Shown here: piece by piece, positions 35,379 through 45,316 of the stretch | Numbering within the stretch: the first letter of the stretch is position 1 | How the letters are laid out: every line of letters starts with the position of its first letter | Assembly (NCBI RefSeq): GCF_016591975.1 | Contig: NZ_AP024169.1 | Span: 3,201,001 to 3,265,000, forward strand | Length of the DNA: 64,000 nucleotides | DNA from: Anaeromicropila herbilytica | Lineage (GTDB): Bacteria; Bacillota; Clostridia; Lachnospirales; Lachnospiraceae | Direction: 5' to 3' | Translations under genes and position numbers: made by a program | Notes under the pieces: generated by a model | The model's input: the letters and a program-made list of their open reading frames with translations, nothing else | The model's database searches: none | What the model was told of the DNA's origin: nothing

Positions 35379-36521
35379 CTACCATTTACTTTCTATAATA
35401 TCATATGTTGTCTTTTCAATATCTAGAATTTTTTCCACGGATGGATTCTCAATCAATTTATGTTCCCTAACACAATATTCTATGATATCCGGAATGTCTA
35501 AATATTTAATCTTTCTATTTAAGAACTTCTCAACTGCTCTCTCATTTGCTGCATTATATACCGTTGGCATACTTCCACCAATTTCACCAACCTCATATGC
35601 GAGACGAAGTGATGAAAAGGTATCCATATCTGGCTTTTCAAATGTTAAATTAGCTAATTTAAAAAAGTCTAATCTCTCACCTGATAGCATTCTTCTCTCT
35701 GGATAATAAAGTGCATACTGGATTGGAAGCCTCATATCTGGTGTTCCTAATTGTGCAATAACTGCACCGTCTAAGAATTCAACCGCTGAATGAATGACAC
35801 TTTGTGGCTGTATAACCACCTCAATCTTATCAATTGGTGTATGGAATAACCATTTTGCTTCAATTACTTCTAATCCTTTATTGACCATGGTGGATGAATC
35901 AATTGTTATCTTTCGCCCCATCGCCCAATTTGGATGCTTAAGTGCATCTTCTACCTGAATATTAACTAGTTCACTTCTCTTTTTTCCTCGAAATGGTCCA
36001 CCAGATGCTGTTAAGATAATTTTACTTATCTCATTACCCTTTTCTCCATTTAAAGCTTGAAAAATAGCGGAATGTTCACTATCTACTGGTAATAACTGAA
36101 CGCCATATTCTTCAACTAGAGGCATAATAATATGTCCAGCAGTAACTAAAGTTTCCTTATTAGCTAATGCAATATCCTTACCAGCTTTAATAGCTTCAAT
36201 TGTTGGTCTTATACCAATCATGCCAACAATCGCAGCAACAACTATATTTATATCAGATACAGTTGAACACTCAATCAGTCCATCCATACCCGATACTATT
36301 TTAACATCGATATCTTTTACATTTTCTTTAAGTTCTTTTGCATTCTTTTCGTCCCAAACGCAAGCAATTCTTGGCTTAAATTCTCTGATTTGCTGTTCTA
36401 ACAAACGAATATTACTTCCTGCTGCTAAGGCAATTACCTTAAGATCGTCATTTGCTCGAACAACCTCGAGAGTTTGAGTACCGATTGAACCAGTTGAACC
36501 TAATATCGTAATATTCTTCAT
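35379..36521 (-). CDS. dxr: 1-deoxy-D-xylulose-5-phosphate reductoisomerase
   Basis: Dxr converts DXP to MEP with NADPH, the first committed step of the MEP pathway. Visible features are the Rossmann start ILGSTGSIGTQTLEV, ANKETLVTAG, the metal-binding VDSEHSAI, and the substrate-loop region ASGGPFRG. The start at 36521 (380 residues) has GGGAG upstream. An in-frame ATG at 36533 would use that ribosome site as codons and extend the protein before the Rossmann strand. A dispersed hairpin repeat abuts the start. Confidence 0.96.
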   Translation of the reverse strand: MKNITILGSTGSIGTQTLEVVRANDDLKVIALAAGSNIRLLEQQIREFKPRIACVWDEKNAKELKENVKDIDVKIVSGMDGLIECSTVSDINIVVAAIVGMIGIRPTIEAIKAGKDIALANKETLVTAGHIIMPLVEEYGVQLLPVDSEHSAIFQALNGEKGNEISKIILTASGGPFRGKKRSELVNIQVEDALKHPNWAMGRKITIDSSTMVNKGLEVIEAKWLFHTPIDKIEVVIQPQSVIHSAVEFLDGAVIAQLGTPDMRLPIQYALYYPERRMLSGERLDFFKLANLTFEKPDMDTFSSLRLAYEVGEIGGSMPTVYNAANERAVEKFLNRKIKYLDIPDIIEYCVREHKLIENPSVEKILDIEKTTYDIIESKW

Positions 36522-36526
36522 CCTAA

Positions 36527-36583
36527 CTCCCATCTGCCATCTAAGGCGACTTTCTTATTAGGTGTGTGAAGTTTTATCACACC
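36527..36583 (-). repeat. Dispersed hairpin repeat abutting the dxr start
   Basis: On the minus strand a GTGTGA-AGTTTTA-TCACAC type hairpin (36564-36582) is followed by CCTAATAAGAAAGTCGCC and GATGGCAGATGGGAG, whose GGGAG is the dxr ribosome site. It aligns with the two copies at 28179-28300. Confidence 0.7.
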
Positions 36584-36647
36584 AATACCAATTGTTTACC
36601 ATGACTACTTCAATATCATACATTCAATTTTTATTTCTATGAATTGA

Positions 36648-37457
36648 TTATAGGATGGATGTAGCTAAGAAATAAACAATAGGTGCCGTAATTATAATAC
36701 TATCAAAACGATCTAGAATTCCTCCATGGCCAGGAATTAAAGTACCATAATCCTTAATGTCATGATTTCTTTTAATTGCAGAAGCTGCTAAATCACCAAT
36801 TTGTGATACCACACTTGATGCTGCTCCTATAATTGCAAATGCAAGCATTGGATTCTCGTAATGAGTAAGATAACCTTTAAATACCAATGCATAAATAAAT
36901 CCGATTAGGGCTGCACCTAGCACACCGCCAATACAACCTTCTAATGATTTTTTAGGACTTAATTTTGGTGTAATCTTATGCTTTCCTAATAAGATTCCAG
37001 ATAGGTAAGCGAATGTATCTGAGCCCCATGCTCCAATAAAGATAAGCCATACAAGAATTGCTCCATCTTCTAGAACCCTTACTTTATATATGTAAGAAAG
37101 CATAAGGGATACATAAAAGAATCCAAAAAACGCTAATGTTACTTGTTCTGTATTATATTTAGGAAATGTAAATACATAACTAAATAATAAAAGTAAAAGA
37201 AACGCAATAAATAACATCATGATATAATCTTCTTTATCTAATAAAATCATAAAATCATATGCCAAAGAAGCAAGACAAGTTATAATACCTAATATGGTTT
37301 TCTTAATATTCCCAACTTGAAAAAGTTCAGTTAATCCTATTAATGAAATGATTGCTACTGTAGCAAATAAGATATTTCCACCCATGATTACTGTAAATAA
37401 TGTAATAATCATAAGAATAATTGAACTTCTAAGTCTAATTAAAAATGTATTTAACAT
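36648..37457 (-). CDS. cdsA: Phosphatidate cytidylyltransferase
   Basis: CdsA makes CDP-diacylglycerol from phosphatidate and CTP for phospholipid synthesis at the membrane. The 269-residue protein has about eight hydrophobic segments. Its C-terminal signature includes SPKKSLEGCIGGVLGA, then GDLAASAIKRNHDIKDYG and PGHGGILDRFDS. It follows uppS by 10 bp, as in most Firmicutes. Confidence 0.96.
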   Translation of the reverse strand: MLNTFLIRLRSSIILMIITLFTVIMGGNILFATVAIISLIGLTELFQVGNIKKTILGIITCLASLAYDFMILLDKEDYIMMLFIAFLLLLLFSYVFTFPKYNTEQVTLAFFGFFYVSLMLSYIYKVRVLEDGAILVWLIFIGAWGSDTFAYLSGILLGKHKITPKLSPKKSLEGCIGGVLGAALIGFIYALVFKGYLTHYENPMLAFAIIGAASSVVSQIGDLAASAIKRNHDIKDYGTLIPGHGGILDRFDSIIITAPIVYFLATSIL

Positions 37458-37467
37458 ACTTTACCCC

Positions 37468-38193
37468 CTATACTGCGCCAAATCTTCGATCTCGATTATT
37501 ATAGTACTCCACAGCTTTTAATAATTCTTTTTTATCAAAATCCGGCCACAATACGTCAGTAAAATAAAATTCTGTGTAAGCCAATTGCCATAATAAGAAA
37601 TTAGATAATCTTTGCTCACCACTTGTTCTTATAAGTAAATCAGGTTCTGGTATTCCTTTTGTATCAAGGTAATCCGAGAACATATCTTCATTTATTTGAG
37701 AAACATCAAATTTATTTTCTTTATAATCAACGGCAACATTTTTAATAGCACGAATCATTTCATCCCTGCCACCATAATTTAATGCAACTTGAAAATTAAG
37801 TCCCGTATTCTTCGTGGATGTTTCTTCCAATTCCTTAATACTTTTTTTCATATCATCATTAAAGATACTGATATCCCCAAGAACACGAACTCGCATATTA
37901 TTCTTATTACTTGTTTTTATACAATCTTTCAAATAATTCTTTAGAAGCTTCATGATTGCATTAACTTCCTCTTCTGGCCTTGACCAGTTTTCTGTCGAAA
38001 ATGCATATACAGTTAAATATTCAACTCCCATCTTATCTGCGGCTTCACATATTTTTTCAACTGTCTTGCCTCCTTGTACATGGCCAAAATTACGTGGCAT
38101 AAATCTTTTTTTTGCCCAACGACCATTTCCATCCATAATAATTGCTATATGATTTGGAATTCTCATTCCATTTTCATTTATTTTGTCTCCCAT
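37468..38193 (-). CDS. uppS: Undecaprenyl diphosphate synthase (isoprenyl transferase)
   Basis: UppS builds the C55 lipid carrier for peptidoglycan. The 241-residue cis-prenyltransferase has the IMDGNGRWAKKR diphosphate site, STENWSRPEEEV, and the C-terminal LLIRTSGEQRLSNFLLWQ and WPDF motifs. AGGAGG precedes the ATG at 38193. It is the first gene of a uppS-cdsA pair. Confidence 0.97.
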   Translation of the reverse strand: MGDKINENGMRIPNHIAIIMDGNGRWAKKRFMPRNFGHVQGGKTVEKICEAADKMGVEYLTVYAFSTENWSRPEEEVNAIMKLLKNYLKDCIKTSNKNNMRVRVLGDISIFNDDMKKSIKELEETSTKNTGLNFQVALNYGGRDEMIRAIKNVAVDYKENKFDVSQINEDMFSDYLDTKGIPEPDLLIRTSGEQRLSNFLLWQLAYTEFYFTDVLWPDFDKKELLKAVEYYNNRDRRFGAV

Positions 38194-38266
38194 CTGAGAC
38201 CTCCTAATACTGTAATAGGACGTACTTTGCCTTATACAAAATACGTCCCTCTTGTTCTCTTTATAT

Positions 38267-38300
38267 ATAATAGAATTCCTATTTAAAACAATTCTATTAT
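38267..38300. repeat. A/T-rich hairpin between frr and uppS
   Basis: A perfect 11-bp inverted repeat (38267-38277 with 38290-38300) lies in the frr-uppS gap. It has no T-run on the minus strand. It may be a weak terminator or RNA-stabilising hairpin. Confidence 0.4.
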
Positions 38301-38350
38301 CATTATTAAAACTTGAATATCAAGTCAATACCTTTTTATAAAGAGTAAGC

Positions 38351-38905
38351 TTATACGGTAAGAACTTCTTTTGATTTTGCTTCAATAGCTTTGTCGATAT
38401 CAGCAATATATTTATCTGTAAGTTTTTGAACCTGATCTTCTATACTCTTATATTCATCATCAGAAATTTCATTTGCTTTATTTTGTTTTTTGAATGCATC
38501 GTTTGCATCTCTTCGAATGTTACGAATTGCTACTTTGGCATTCTCACCTTTTTTCTTAACATCTTTAACTAAATCTTTTCTTCGGTCTTCAGTTAATTCT
38601 GGAAATACAAGTCTAATCACTTTACCATCATTATTTGGAGTTAAACCAATATCAGATTGCATAATTGCTTTTTCAATCTCTTTAATTAAACTGCTTTCCC
38701 ATGGTTGAATTTGAATAACTCTTGCTTCCGGAACAGATACATTTGCTACTGATTGTAAGTTAGATGGTGTACCATAATAATCAACTTTGATTTTATTAAG
38801 TATGCTTGGATTAGCTCTACCTGCTCTGATTGATGATAATTCATCGTTTAAAGTATCTAATGATTTGTTCATTTTTTCTTCAAATTGTCCAATTCTTGAA
38901 TCCAT
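38351..38905 (-). CDS. frr: Ribosome recycling factor
   Basis: Frr splits post-termination ribosomes with EF-G. The 184-residue length is typical. Family motifs are LSSIRAGRANPSIL, PWESSLIKEIEKAI, SDIGLTPNNDGKVIRL and PELTEDRRKDLVK. It lies 20 bp after pyrH in the standard pyrH-frr pair. Confidence 0.98.
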   Translation of the reverse strand: MDSRIGQFEEKMNKSLDTLNDELSSIRAGRANPSILNKIKVDYYGTPSNLQSVANVSVPEARVIQIQPWESSLIKEIEKAIMQSDIGLTPNNDGKVIRLVFPELTEDRRKDLVKDVKKKGENAKVAIRNIRRDANDAFKKQNKANEISDDEYKSIEDQVQKLTDKYIADIDKAIEAKSKEVLTV

Positions 38906-38925
38906 TATAATCCTCCTAATATATA

Positions 38926-39633
38926 TTACACAGTTACTTTTGTACCTGTAAATTTTCCTTGTAATGTATGAATGATGCTATTTTTTTCATTTAAACTAAA
39001 GACAAGCATTGGCATCTTATTCTCTAGACACATAACAGTTGCAGTTAAATCCATAACCGCTAATTTTTTATCTAACACTTCGTCTATTGTAATCTCGTCA
39101 TATTTCTTAGCATTAGGATTTGTCTTTGGATCACTATCATATACGCCATCGATAGATTTCGCTAACATAATGACATCTGCTTCCATCTCTATTGCCCTTA
39201 AAGCAATTGCAGTATCCGTTGAAAAATATGGATTACCTATTCCACCTGCAAAGAATACTATTTTTTTGGCAGCAAAACTTTCATTTGCAAGATCCTTAGA
39301 GAATAATTTAGTCATAGAACCACATGCAAATGGTGTTAATATCTCTGTCTGCATTCCAACAAAGCGAAAAATCTCAGACACGTAAATGCAATTCATTACC
39401 GTTGCTAACATACCAATTTGGTCTGCCTTTGTACGGTCGATTGTCTCACTTGTTCTTCCTCTCCAGAAGTTACCACCGCCAATTACAATTCCAACTTCAA
39501 TACCTTCTTCAACTAACGATTTTACTTGATTCGCCACTTCAATACAGGTTGCTTCATCAAATCCAGTCTTCTTTTCGCCTGCAAGCGCTTCTCCACTTAG
39601 TTTTAATAAAACTCTCTTATAATTTTGCATCAT
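38926..39633 (-). CDS. pyrH: Uridylate kinase
   Basis: PyrH phosphorylates UMP to UDP. The 235-residue amino acid kinase-fold protein has KLSGEALAG, IVIGGGNFWRGR, and the late DGVYDSDPKTNPNAKKYDEIT signature. AGAGG precedes the ATG. In B. subtilis tsf is directly upstream; here an 18-kb accessory block intervenes, so pyrH-frr needs its own promoter. Confidence 0.98.
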   Translation of the reverse strand: MMQNYKRVLLKLSGEALAGEKKTGFDEATCIEVANQVKSLVEEGIEVGIVIGGGNFWRGRTSETIDRTKADQIGMLATVMNCIYVSEIFRFVGMQTEILTPFACGSMTKLFSKDLANESFAAKKIVFFAGGIGNPYFSTDTAIALRAIEMEADVIMLAKSIDGVYDSDPKTNPNAKKYDEITIDEVLDKKLAVMDLTATVMCLENKMPMLVFSLNEKNSIIHTLQGKFTGTKVTV

Positions 39634-39775
39634 CTTTACCTCTGGTTATTATTATCTCTATTTTATTATTGAACAATACTATCATTTGCGCTTTATCTAT
39701 AAGATAATGTGAAACTTATTAGTGACCGTTTCTTTCTTAGCTATAAATAAACGCAAGTATCTTTTTGCACACTAT

Positions 39776-39805
39776 ATTTTATCACATAATTTCTATAATG
39801 TACAA
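39776..39805 (-). promoter_or_regulatory. Predicted pyrH promoter
   Basis: On the minus strand TTGTAC and TAAAAT are spaced 18 bp. This is the natural promoter position, since the upstream tsf-pyrH link is broken here. Confidence 0.5.
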
Positions 39806-39909
39806 TTGATTTCCATTATTCTTTCTTAATTTTTCTTATTATCTTAAAATAATTCAGCTATTTTTTTAAAAAAGATTAATCTCATTTAATTTTCACTTAT
39901 CCTCATGAA

Positions 39910-39941
39910 AAATGGCTTAACGATTAATCGTAAAGCCATTT
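39910..39941 (-). terminator. Terminator of the glucan utilisation operon
   Basis: A stem of 9 bp plus 5 bp around one A/A mismatch (39910-39924 with 39927-39941) is followed on the minus strand by a short T-run. Confidence 0.75.
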
Positions 39942-40042
39942 AAACTATTAGTATTCTACACTATTATATGACAAATTTCAAGTAATTTGTATTTTGATTT
40001 TTTCTTAAATAAAAACCTTATTCTTAATCATTCTACGAAAAC

Positions 40043-41965
40043 TTACTCTAGGCGAATCCGAATCATATAGCTCTGATGCGCAGGTACTGTAAATTTTAAC
40101 ATTCCATTTATCAACTCTAGATTAATATGGTTTCCAAAGCATTCTTCCATAGTTACCATCGTACCTAGTCCAAAATATTTTAATGGCAAAGTAACTTCTT
40201 GTTCGATTAAGTTGGTGGAACAAATCACAAAGATAACTTCTTTATCAGTAAATCTAGCATATGAAAAGACATATGCTTCATCATATACAACTAAAAATCC
40301 ACCATCACTTAAAGCTTCTGAATTTTGTTTTAACATTGCCAGTTTTTGATACAATAGATAATTATCTCGTTTATCTTCTGTCAATTCCATATTCCAATCC
40401 ATTGGATAACGGTATCCCTCATTATCAGTAATTCTTCCATCCAATAACCTCTCATCACCATAATAAATATTAGGCGCTCCAGGTAACGTAAATAGCATCA
40501 TAACCGCTCCACGATATTCCATTGGATGAACTTGTTCATTATTATATAATCTAGAGATGTCATGACTGCCTAGTAAATTAAATAATTGGTTACACATTGA
40601 AAATGGTATTCTTGAATAAAACTCAATGATACGATTCTTCAATTGGCACGCTTTCATTTTCACCTGTACACCTCTTAGTATATCATTTCTTACATTAAAT
40701 AAATCTGTCTCTCCGAGAAATTCTCGAATAGGTCTTGCACATGCAAAATAATTCATCGTTGAATCCCATTCGTCTCCTCGAAACATTTCAGAACAATCTG
40801 CCCAATCTTCTGCCAGTATCAAAAGGTCTGGTTTCTCCTTCTTTAATTCTTTACATAATTCTCTCCACACCTCATGATAAAGATCAATCGTTTCATTTCT
40901 AGCCATACAATCCGCGACATCAAATCTCCATCCATCGATATTATATGGTGAGTGAATCCATTTTTTTAAAACAGAATCATAATCTTTGTATATGATTTTT
41001 CTCAAATCTTCGGAAGTATAATTTAGCTTAGGCATTGTCTTAACTCCGACCCAAGTATCATAATGATTCTCTTCATCAAAGAAATAAAACTCGCGTTCCT
41101 TTGCATCTTTATTTTGAAAAGCACCAACATTAGCTTCATAAAACTCATTGTCACGGTTAAACCAAATACTCGCTGAACTTGTGTGATTAACGGATATATC
41201 AAGTATCAGCTTCATATTTCTCTTATGTAGCTCATCGGATAATTGAATCAACGCATCATCCCCTCCAAGATGAGGATCAACTTGAAAATAATCAATACAA
41301 TCGTATTTATGTACCGATGGAGATAAAAAAATGGGATTTAAATATATGGCAGTCACTCCAAGATCTTTTAGATAATCCAATTTATTAATAATACCGTATA
41401 TATCTCCTCCATAGAAATCAACACCATGACTTTCTTCCCAATTAGCTGCAGGAGTGTTCCAGTTTTTTATTTCTTTTGTCTTATACCCTTGATAACTATA
41501 CTCTCCATCTTTTACACTTATTTCTGTTCTTCCATTACAGAATCGTTCTGGGAATATTTGGTAAAATACACTTTTCTTTACCCAGTCCACTTTCTTATAA
41601 TCCACTAATATAATAAAATCTCTTGATTCATCTGGTATGTAATCAGTTATTCGGTATTGAGTGTAGTAATATATAGCATCCTTTGTTACTAAATAAAACT
41701 GATATTGTAATCTTGCTTCTTTTACTTTTACATCACAAGTGTAATAAATAAGCCCTTTCTCGTTCCTACAAAGTTTCATGGTATAGAGTTGTTCTATTCC
41801 AAATTCCTTAACTCTTAATAGTACATTTGAAATATCCGTATTTTCTAACATTCGTAATTGAATGGATATTGTCTCTCCTTTTTTCGGAAAGGGGTTACTT
41901 ACATAATATTTTGATCCATCCGAATATACACTATCTAGCCATTGATTCAATTTATAGCCTCCCAT
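40043..41965 (-). CDS. GH13 alpha-glucan hydrolase (neopullulanase / cyclomaltodextrinase type)
   Basis: The 640-residue protein has an N-terminal beta domain (about 1-120), a GH13 barrel, and a C-terminal beta domain. The barrel motifs are DISVNH (region I), GWRFDVAD with nucleophile D349, LAEDW with acid/base E386, and LLGSHD with D469. There is no signal peptide, so it acts inside the cell on imported maltodextrin or cyclodextrin. GGAGGG precedes the ATG. It is the last gene of the operon with a GH31 enzyme and an ABC sugar transporter. Confidence 0.88.
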   Translation of the reverse strand: MGGYKLNQWLDSVYSDGSKYYVSNPFPKKGETISIQLRMLENTDISNVLLRVKEFGIEQLYTMKLCRNEKGLIYYTCDVKVKEARLQYQFYLVTKDAIYYYTQYRITDYIPDESRDFIILVDYKKVDWVKKSVFYQIFPERFCNGRTEISVKDGEYSYQGYKTKEIKNWNTPAANWEESHGVDFYGGDIYGIINKLDYLKDLGVTAIYLNPIFLSPSVHKYDCIDYFQVDPHLGGDDALIQLSDELHKRNMKLILDISVNHTSSASIWFNRDNEFYEANVGAFQNKDAKEREFYFFDEENHYDTWVGVKTMPKLNYTSEDLRKIIYKDYDSVLKKWIHSPYNIDGWRFDVADCMARNETIDLYHEVWRELCKELKKEKPDLLILAEDWADCSEMFRGDEWDSTMNYFACARPIREFLGETDLFNVRNDILRGVQVKMKACQLKNRIIEFYSRIPFSMCNQLFNLLGSHDISRLYNNEQVHPMEYRGAVMMLFTLPGAPNIYYGDERLLDGRITDNEGYRYPMDWNMELTEDKRDNYLLYQKLAMLKQNSEALSDGGFLVVYDEAYVFSYARFTDKEVIFVICSTNLIEQEVTLPLKYFGLGTMVTMEECFGNHINLELINGMLKFTVPAHQSYMIRIRLE

Positions 41966-41994
41966 TCCTTTTTATCCCTCCAATATTTATCGTT

Positions 41995-44388
41995 TTAATG
42001 ATCTTGTGCAAGTAATACTTCGCTAATTGCACCATACAAATCACAAGGTATCTCTAATGTATTAATAGAACTCAAAACACTTTCTATAGAATCATTTTGA
42101 AGCCAAGACATAATCATTTCCTTTAAAAAGAAATCTATTTCTGCATGATCTAAAATTTCAAAGCATAGTTCTTTTACGTTATTATTCGCTAAACTCATAC
42201 CATCAACGAACTTAATTCTTATTTCTTGGTTTGTAGCTGGTATATCTTTAATGAATATTTCGTTATGTAAGGAATCCCATTGATACTCTAAATCTATTAG
42301 ACTCTCTTTATTAAGCATAAGAATTTTACTAGGTCTTTTAAATCCTTTCATTCTCAATTGGTACCTTCTGTCTTTTGGAATTACATTCATATCTCCTATT
42401 GGTTTTTGAATGATAAACTCTGCTTCTTTTTGATAATCTAAGATCATCTTAGTCATTGCAAAGTGTCCTTGTTCATAATCCATACTTATACCATCATCTT
42501 CATACAATGAAAACTCTCCATCAGCACCAGCTGCGACACATATTTCAATGCATTCTGGATTGGAAGTATCATTTAGATTCTCATTATTAACCACTAATGG
42601 AATTATGGCACCCGCTTTCATGAATACAGGTATATTCTCCTTATTACGATATATATGCATTCTTCTCTTTCCCTGATATATTAAGCCTGTAAAATAATCA
42701 ATATAAATACTCTCTGGAAACCAAAAATTCACATTAGCCATTTTACTCTCTTGGTTCACCTTAGAGGTAATCGGTAATACGATTAACTCAGATCCAAAAA
42801 AATATTCATTTGGGCAGTGATATGCTGACACGTCTTCTGGATACTCATAATACATTGGAACAATGAGTGGGATTCCATTTGCATGTGTTCTATAATTCAT
42901 TGAATATATATAAGGAATCATTTTATGGCGCAATCTCATATACCTGCTAATAATCGCTTCTGCCTCATAACTATAATTCCATGGTTCTTTATGATTAAAT
43001 ACACTCGCTGAACTATGTAAACGCATTATAGGTGAAAATACCCCAAACTGTACCCATCGTACCTGGAGCTCTTCTTGATATTTTCCTAACATATGCCCAC
43101 CAATGTCGTGACTCCACCAACAGTATCCTACATTTGATGCTGTCGCTGTAAAATATGGCTGAAAGTCTAAGGAAGCCCATGATATAATAGAATCACCTGA
43201 GAAACCAACTGGATATCTGTGACTTCCAAGATCTGCGTAACGAGACAATATAAGTGGCCGTTTTCCATTTGTACTATTATCTAAATAATGATAATGATTT
43301 AATATCCATAACGGATCTAACCCTGATAGTTTCGTATCTTCTCCCTGCTGCCAATCAACCCACCAAAAATCAACACCCTGTTCCTCCAATGGATGATGTA
43401 GAAATTCAAAATATGCTTCCATAAATTTTGAATCTGCAGCATCAAAGTCTATCGTCTCATTCTTCAATATATCATATCCTAAATATTCTGCTATTTCTTT
43501 ATATTTTGCCTCATAAGGTCTTACCCCTTGTGCTGGATGAACATTAAGCGTAATCTTAAGATTTTTAGCATGGAGCCATTTAAGTAATTTTTCTGGTTCT
43601 GGAAATAATTCTTTATTCCAAGTATAACCCGTCCATCCACTTAAATACTTCTCTTCTACTTGTGTTATATGCCAATCCATATCAATTACCGCCACGGAAA
43701 GCGGAATATTATTTTCCTCAAAGGTTGTTATTAGCTTCCTGTATTCCTCTTGCGTGTATCTATGGAACCTACTCCACCAGTTTCCTAAAGCATATCTAGG
43801 AAGTAACGGTGGCATCCCAGTCAGATGATAAAAATCTCTGATACACTCTTTATATGAATGTCCATATCCGAAAAAATAGCAATCAAAATGATTTTGTGGG
43901 CGTGCCTGTATGATACCCTCATCGTTAATCAAGTAACTTTTACTATCATCAAGCAAAGTATATCCTTGTCTGGATATCATCCCCTCGCCTAATTCTTTAC
44001 TACCATCAACTTCATCTAAAGTTCGTAAGGTTCCTTTTAAAGTTTGATAAGGATCACCATAATGCCAAATTTCTAGTGGTGTGCCATGTTCTGATATCGT
44101 TTGTATCTTTAAAGTCCCTTTCGAAAACATGTAGCCTTTTTTATACTCTAATTTGAATCCTTTGGTTTGTATTACAATATATTCTCCATCTTCAATCAAT
44201 TCATATTCTAGTTCTGGGAAGTCACGACACCAAACTGTCTGAGATGGTAAATCCACAAAATGATCTTCTGAATTATATTCCATTCGTACTAAGTAATCAG
44301 TAAGTACTGTGAAACGATAATTCACTCCTTTTATAATACTGGAGGTATTGCTTTTCGCCGCTGTTTTAATTTGATAAATTGCTTTCAT
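41995..44388 (-). CDS. GH31 alpha-glucosidase
   Basis: This 797-residue family 31 enzyme has the nucleophile in FWWVDWQQG (D345) and the acid/base in GFSGDSIISW (D399). WWSHDIGGHM is also present. There is no signal peptide, which fits intracellular cleavage of alpha-linked oligosaccharides to glucose; alpha-xylosidase is the alternative. The ATG at 44388 has GGAGGAG upstream. The earlier in-frame ATG at 44412 lies before this ribosome site and was rejected. It follows the permease gene by 29 bp. Confidence 0.9.
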   Translation of the reverse strand: MKAIYQIKTAAKSNTSSIIKGVNYRFTVLTDYLVRMEYNSEDHFVDLPSQTVWCRDFPELEYELIEDGEYIVIQTKGFKLEYKKGYMFSKGTLKIQTISEHGTPLEIWHYGDPYQTLKGTLRTLDEVDGSKELGEGMISRQGYTLLDDSKSYLINDEGIIQARPQNHFDCYFFGYGHSYKECIRDFYHLTGMPPLLPRYALGNWWSRFHRYTQEEYRKLITTFEENNIPLSVAVIDMDWHITQVEEKYLSGWTGYTWNKELFPEPEKLLKWLHAKNLKITLNVHPAQGVRPYEAKYKEIAEYLGYDILKNETIDFDAADSKFMEAYFEFLHHPLEEQGVDFWWVDWQQGEDTKLSGLDPLWILNHYHYLDNSTNGKRPLILSRYADLGSHRYPVGFSGDSIISWASLDFQPYFTATASNVGYCWWSHDIGGHMLGKYQEELQVRWVQFGVFSPIMRLHSSASVFNHKEPWNYSYEAEAIISRYMRLRHKMIPYIYSMNYRTHANGIPLIVPMYYEYPEDVSAYHCPNEYFFGSELIVLPITSKVNQESKMANVNFWFPESIYIDYFTGLIYQGKRRMHIYRNKENIPVFMKAGAIIPLVVNNENLNDTSNPECIEICVAAGADGEFSLYEDDGISMDYEQGHFAMTKMILDYQKEAEFIIQKPIGDMNVIPKDRRYQLRMKGFKRPSKILMLNKESLIDLEYQWDSLHNEIFIKDIPATNQEIRIKFVDGMSLANNNVKELCFEILDHAEIDFFLKEMIMSWLQNDSIESVLSSINTLEIPCDLYGAISEVLLAQDH

Positions 44389-44417
44389 GAATCTCCTCCA
44401 CATTTTATTCAATTTCT

Positions 44418-45305
44418 TTATTCTTTTACCGCTCCTACAACAAGACCTGTTGTAAAATACTTCTGTAATACTGGATATATAATAAGTAAAGGAACAACTG
44501 AAATAACGATTTTAGCTGAGTTAAGCGTTCTTGTTGATATTAACAGATACTGCTTTAATTTCTCAATATCCGTTACCTTTGATAAATCAAATTGAGCAGA
44601 TATTAATTGTATATAAGTCTGTAGTGGATAATTCGTTGTTTTAGAGATATACAAAATACCACTAAAATAATCATTCCAATGTCCAACAATACAAAACAAA
44701 CAGATTGTTGCAAGACAAGGTTTAGATGCTGGCAAGAACACATGATTTAATACCTGTATAGGATTCGCTCCATCAATTTCAGCAGCTTCTTCTAACGATT
44801 TTGGTACACTACGAAAAAAGTTCATTAATAATATAACATTACCAACGCCTACTGCTCCTGGAAGGATTAGTGACCATATAGTATTTAATAATCCAAGTTT
44901 ATTTACTACCATAAATAATGGAACCATACCACCACTAAACAACATTGCAAACAGTACAAATTTCATGTAAATACCTTGTGCATGGAATTCTCTCTTATTC
45001 TTAGATAATGGATAGGCCATTGTGATAACAAATAAAAGATTCAAGGACGTTCCTAATATTACACGAATAATAGATATCATAAACGATCTCCAGAGTTGAT
45101 GATCCTCAAGAATTTTATGATATGCATTCAAGGTAAAATCAACTGGGAAGATACCAACTTTACCTGCTGTTGCAGCTGCACTGCTACTAAATGAGGTTGC
45201 AACCACATTCAATAGTGGTAGCAAACATAATAACGTAAGCACAAGTATTATGAAATATATAATAACATCGGCTATATGTATTCTTTTTCTTTTTTTAACC
45301 TGCAT
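44418..45305 (-). CDS. Carbohydrate ABC transporter permease (LplC/YtcP type)
   Basis: This 295-residue inner membrane subunit has six hydrophobic segments and the EAA loop EEAAEIDGANPIQVLNH, which contacts the ATPase. It belongs to the CUT1 group. It lies 11 bp after its partner permease, and the two would form the channel for oligosaccharides bound by the lipoprotein encoded upstream. No ATPase gene is in the operon. Confidence 0.93.
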   Translation of the reverse strand: MQVKKRKRIHIADVIIYFIILVLTLLCLLPLLNVVATSFSSSAAATAGKVGIFPVDFTLNAYHKILEDHQLWRSFMISIIRVILGTSLNLLFVITMAYPLSKNKREFHAQGIYMKFVLFAMLFSGGMVPLFMVVNKLGLLNTIWSLILPGAVGVGNVILLMNFFRSVPKSLEEAAEIDGANPIQVLNHVFLPASKPCLATICLFCIVGHWNDYFSGILYISKTTNYPLQTYIQLISAQFDLSKVTDIEKLKQYLLISTRTLNSAKIVISVVPLLIIYPVLQKYFTTGLVVGAVKE

Positions 45306-45316
45306 ATTTCTCCCTC

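Larger units (their letters stand above)
39634..40042. other. 409-bp intergenic region upstream of pyrH
   Basis: The stretch holds a candidate pyrH promoter (39776-39805) and the terminator of the GH13 gene (39910-39941). No ORF is seen. Confidence 0.6.
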
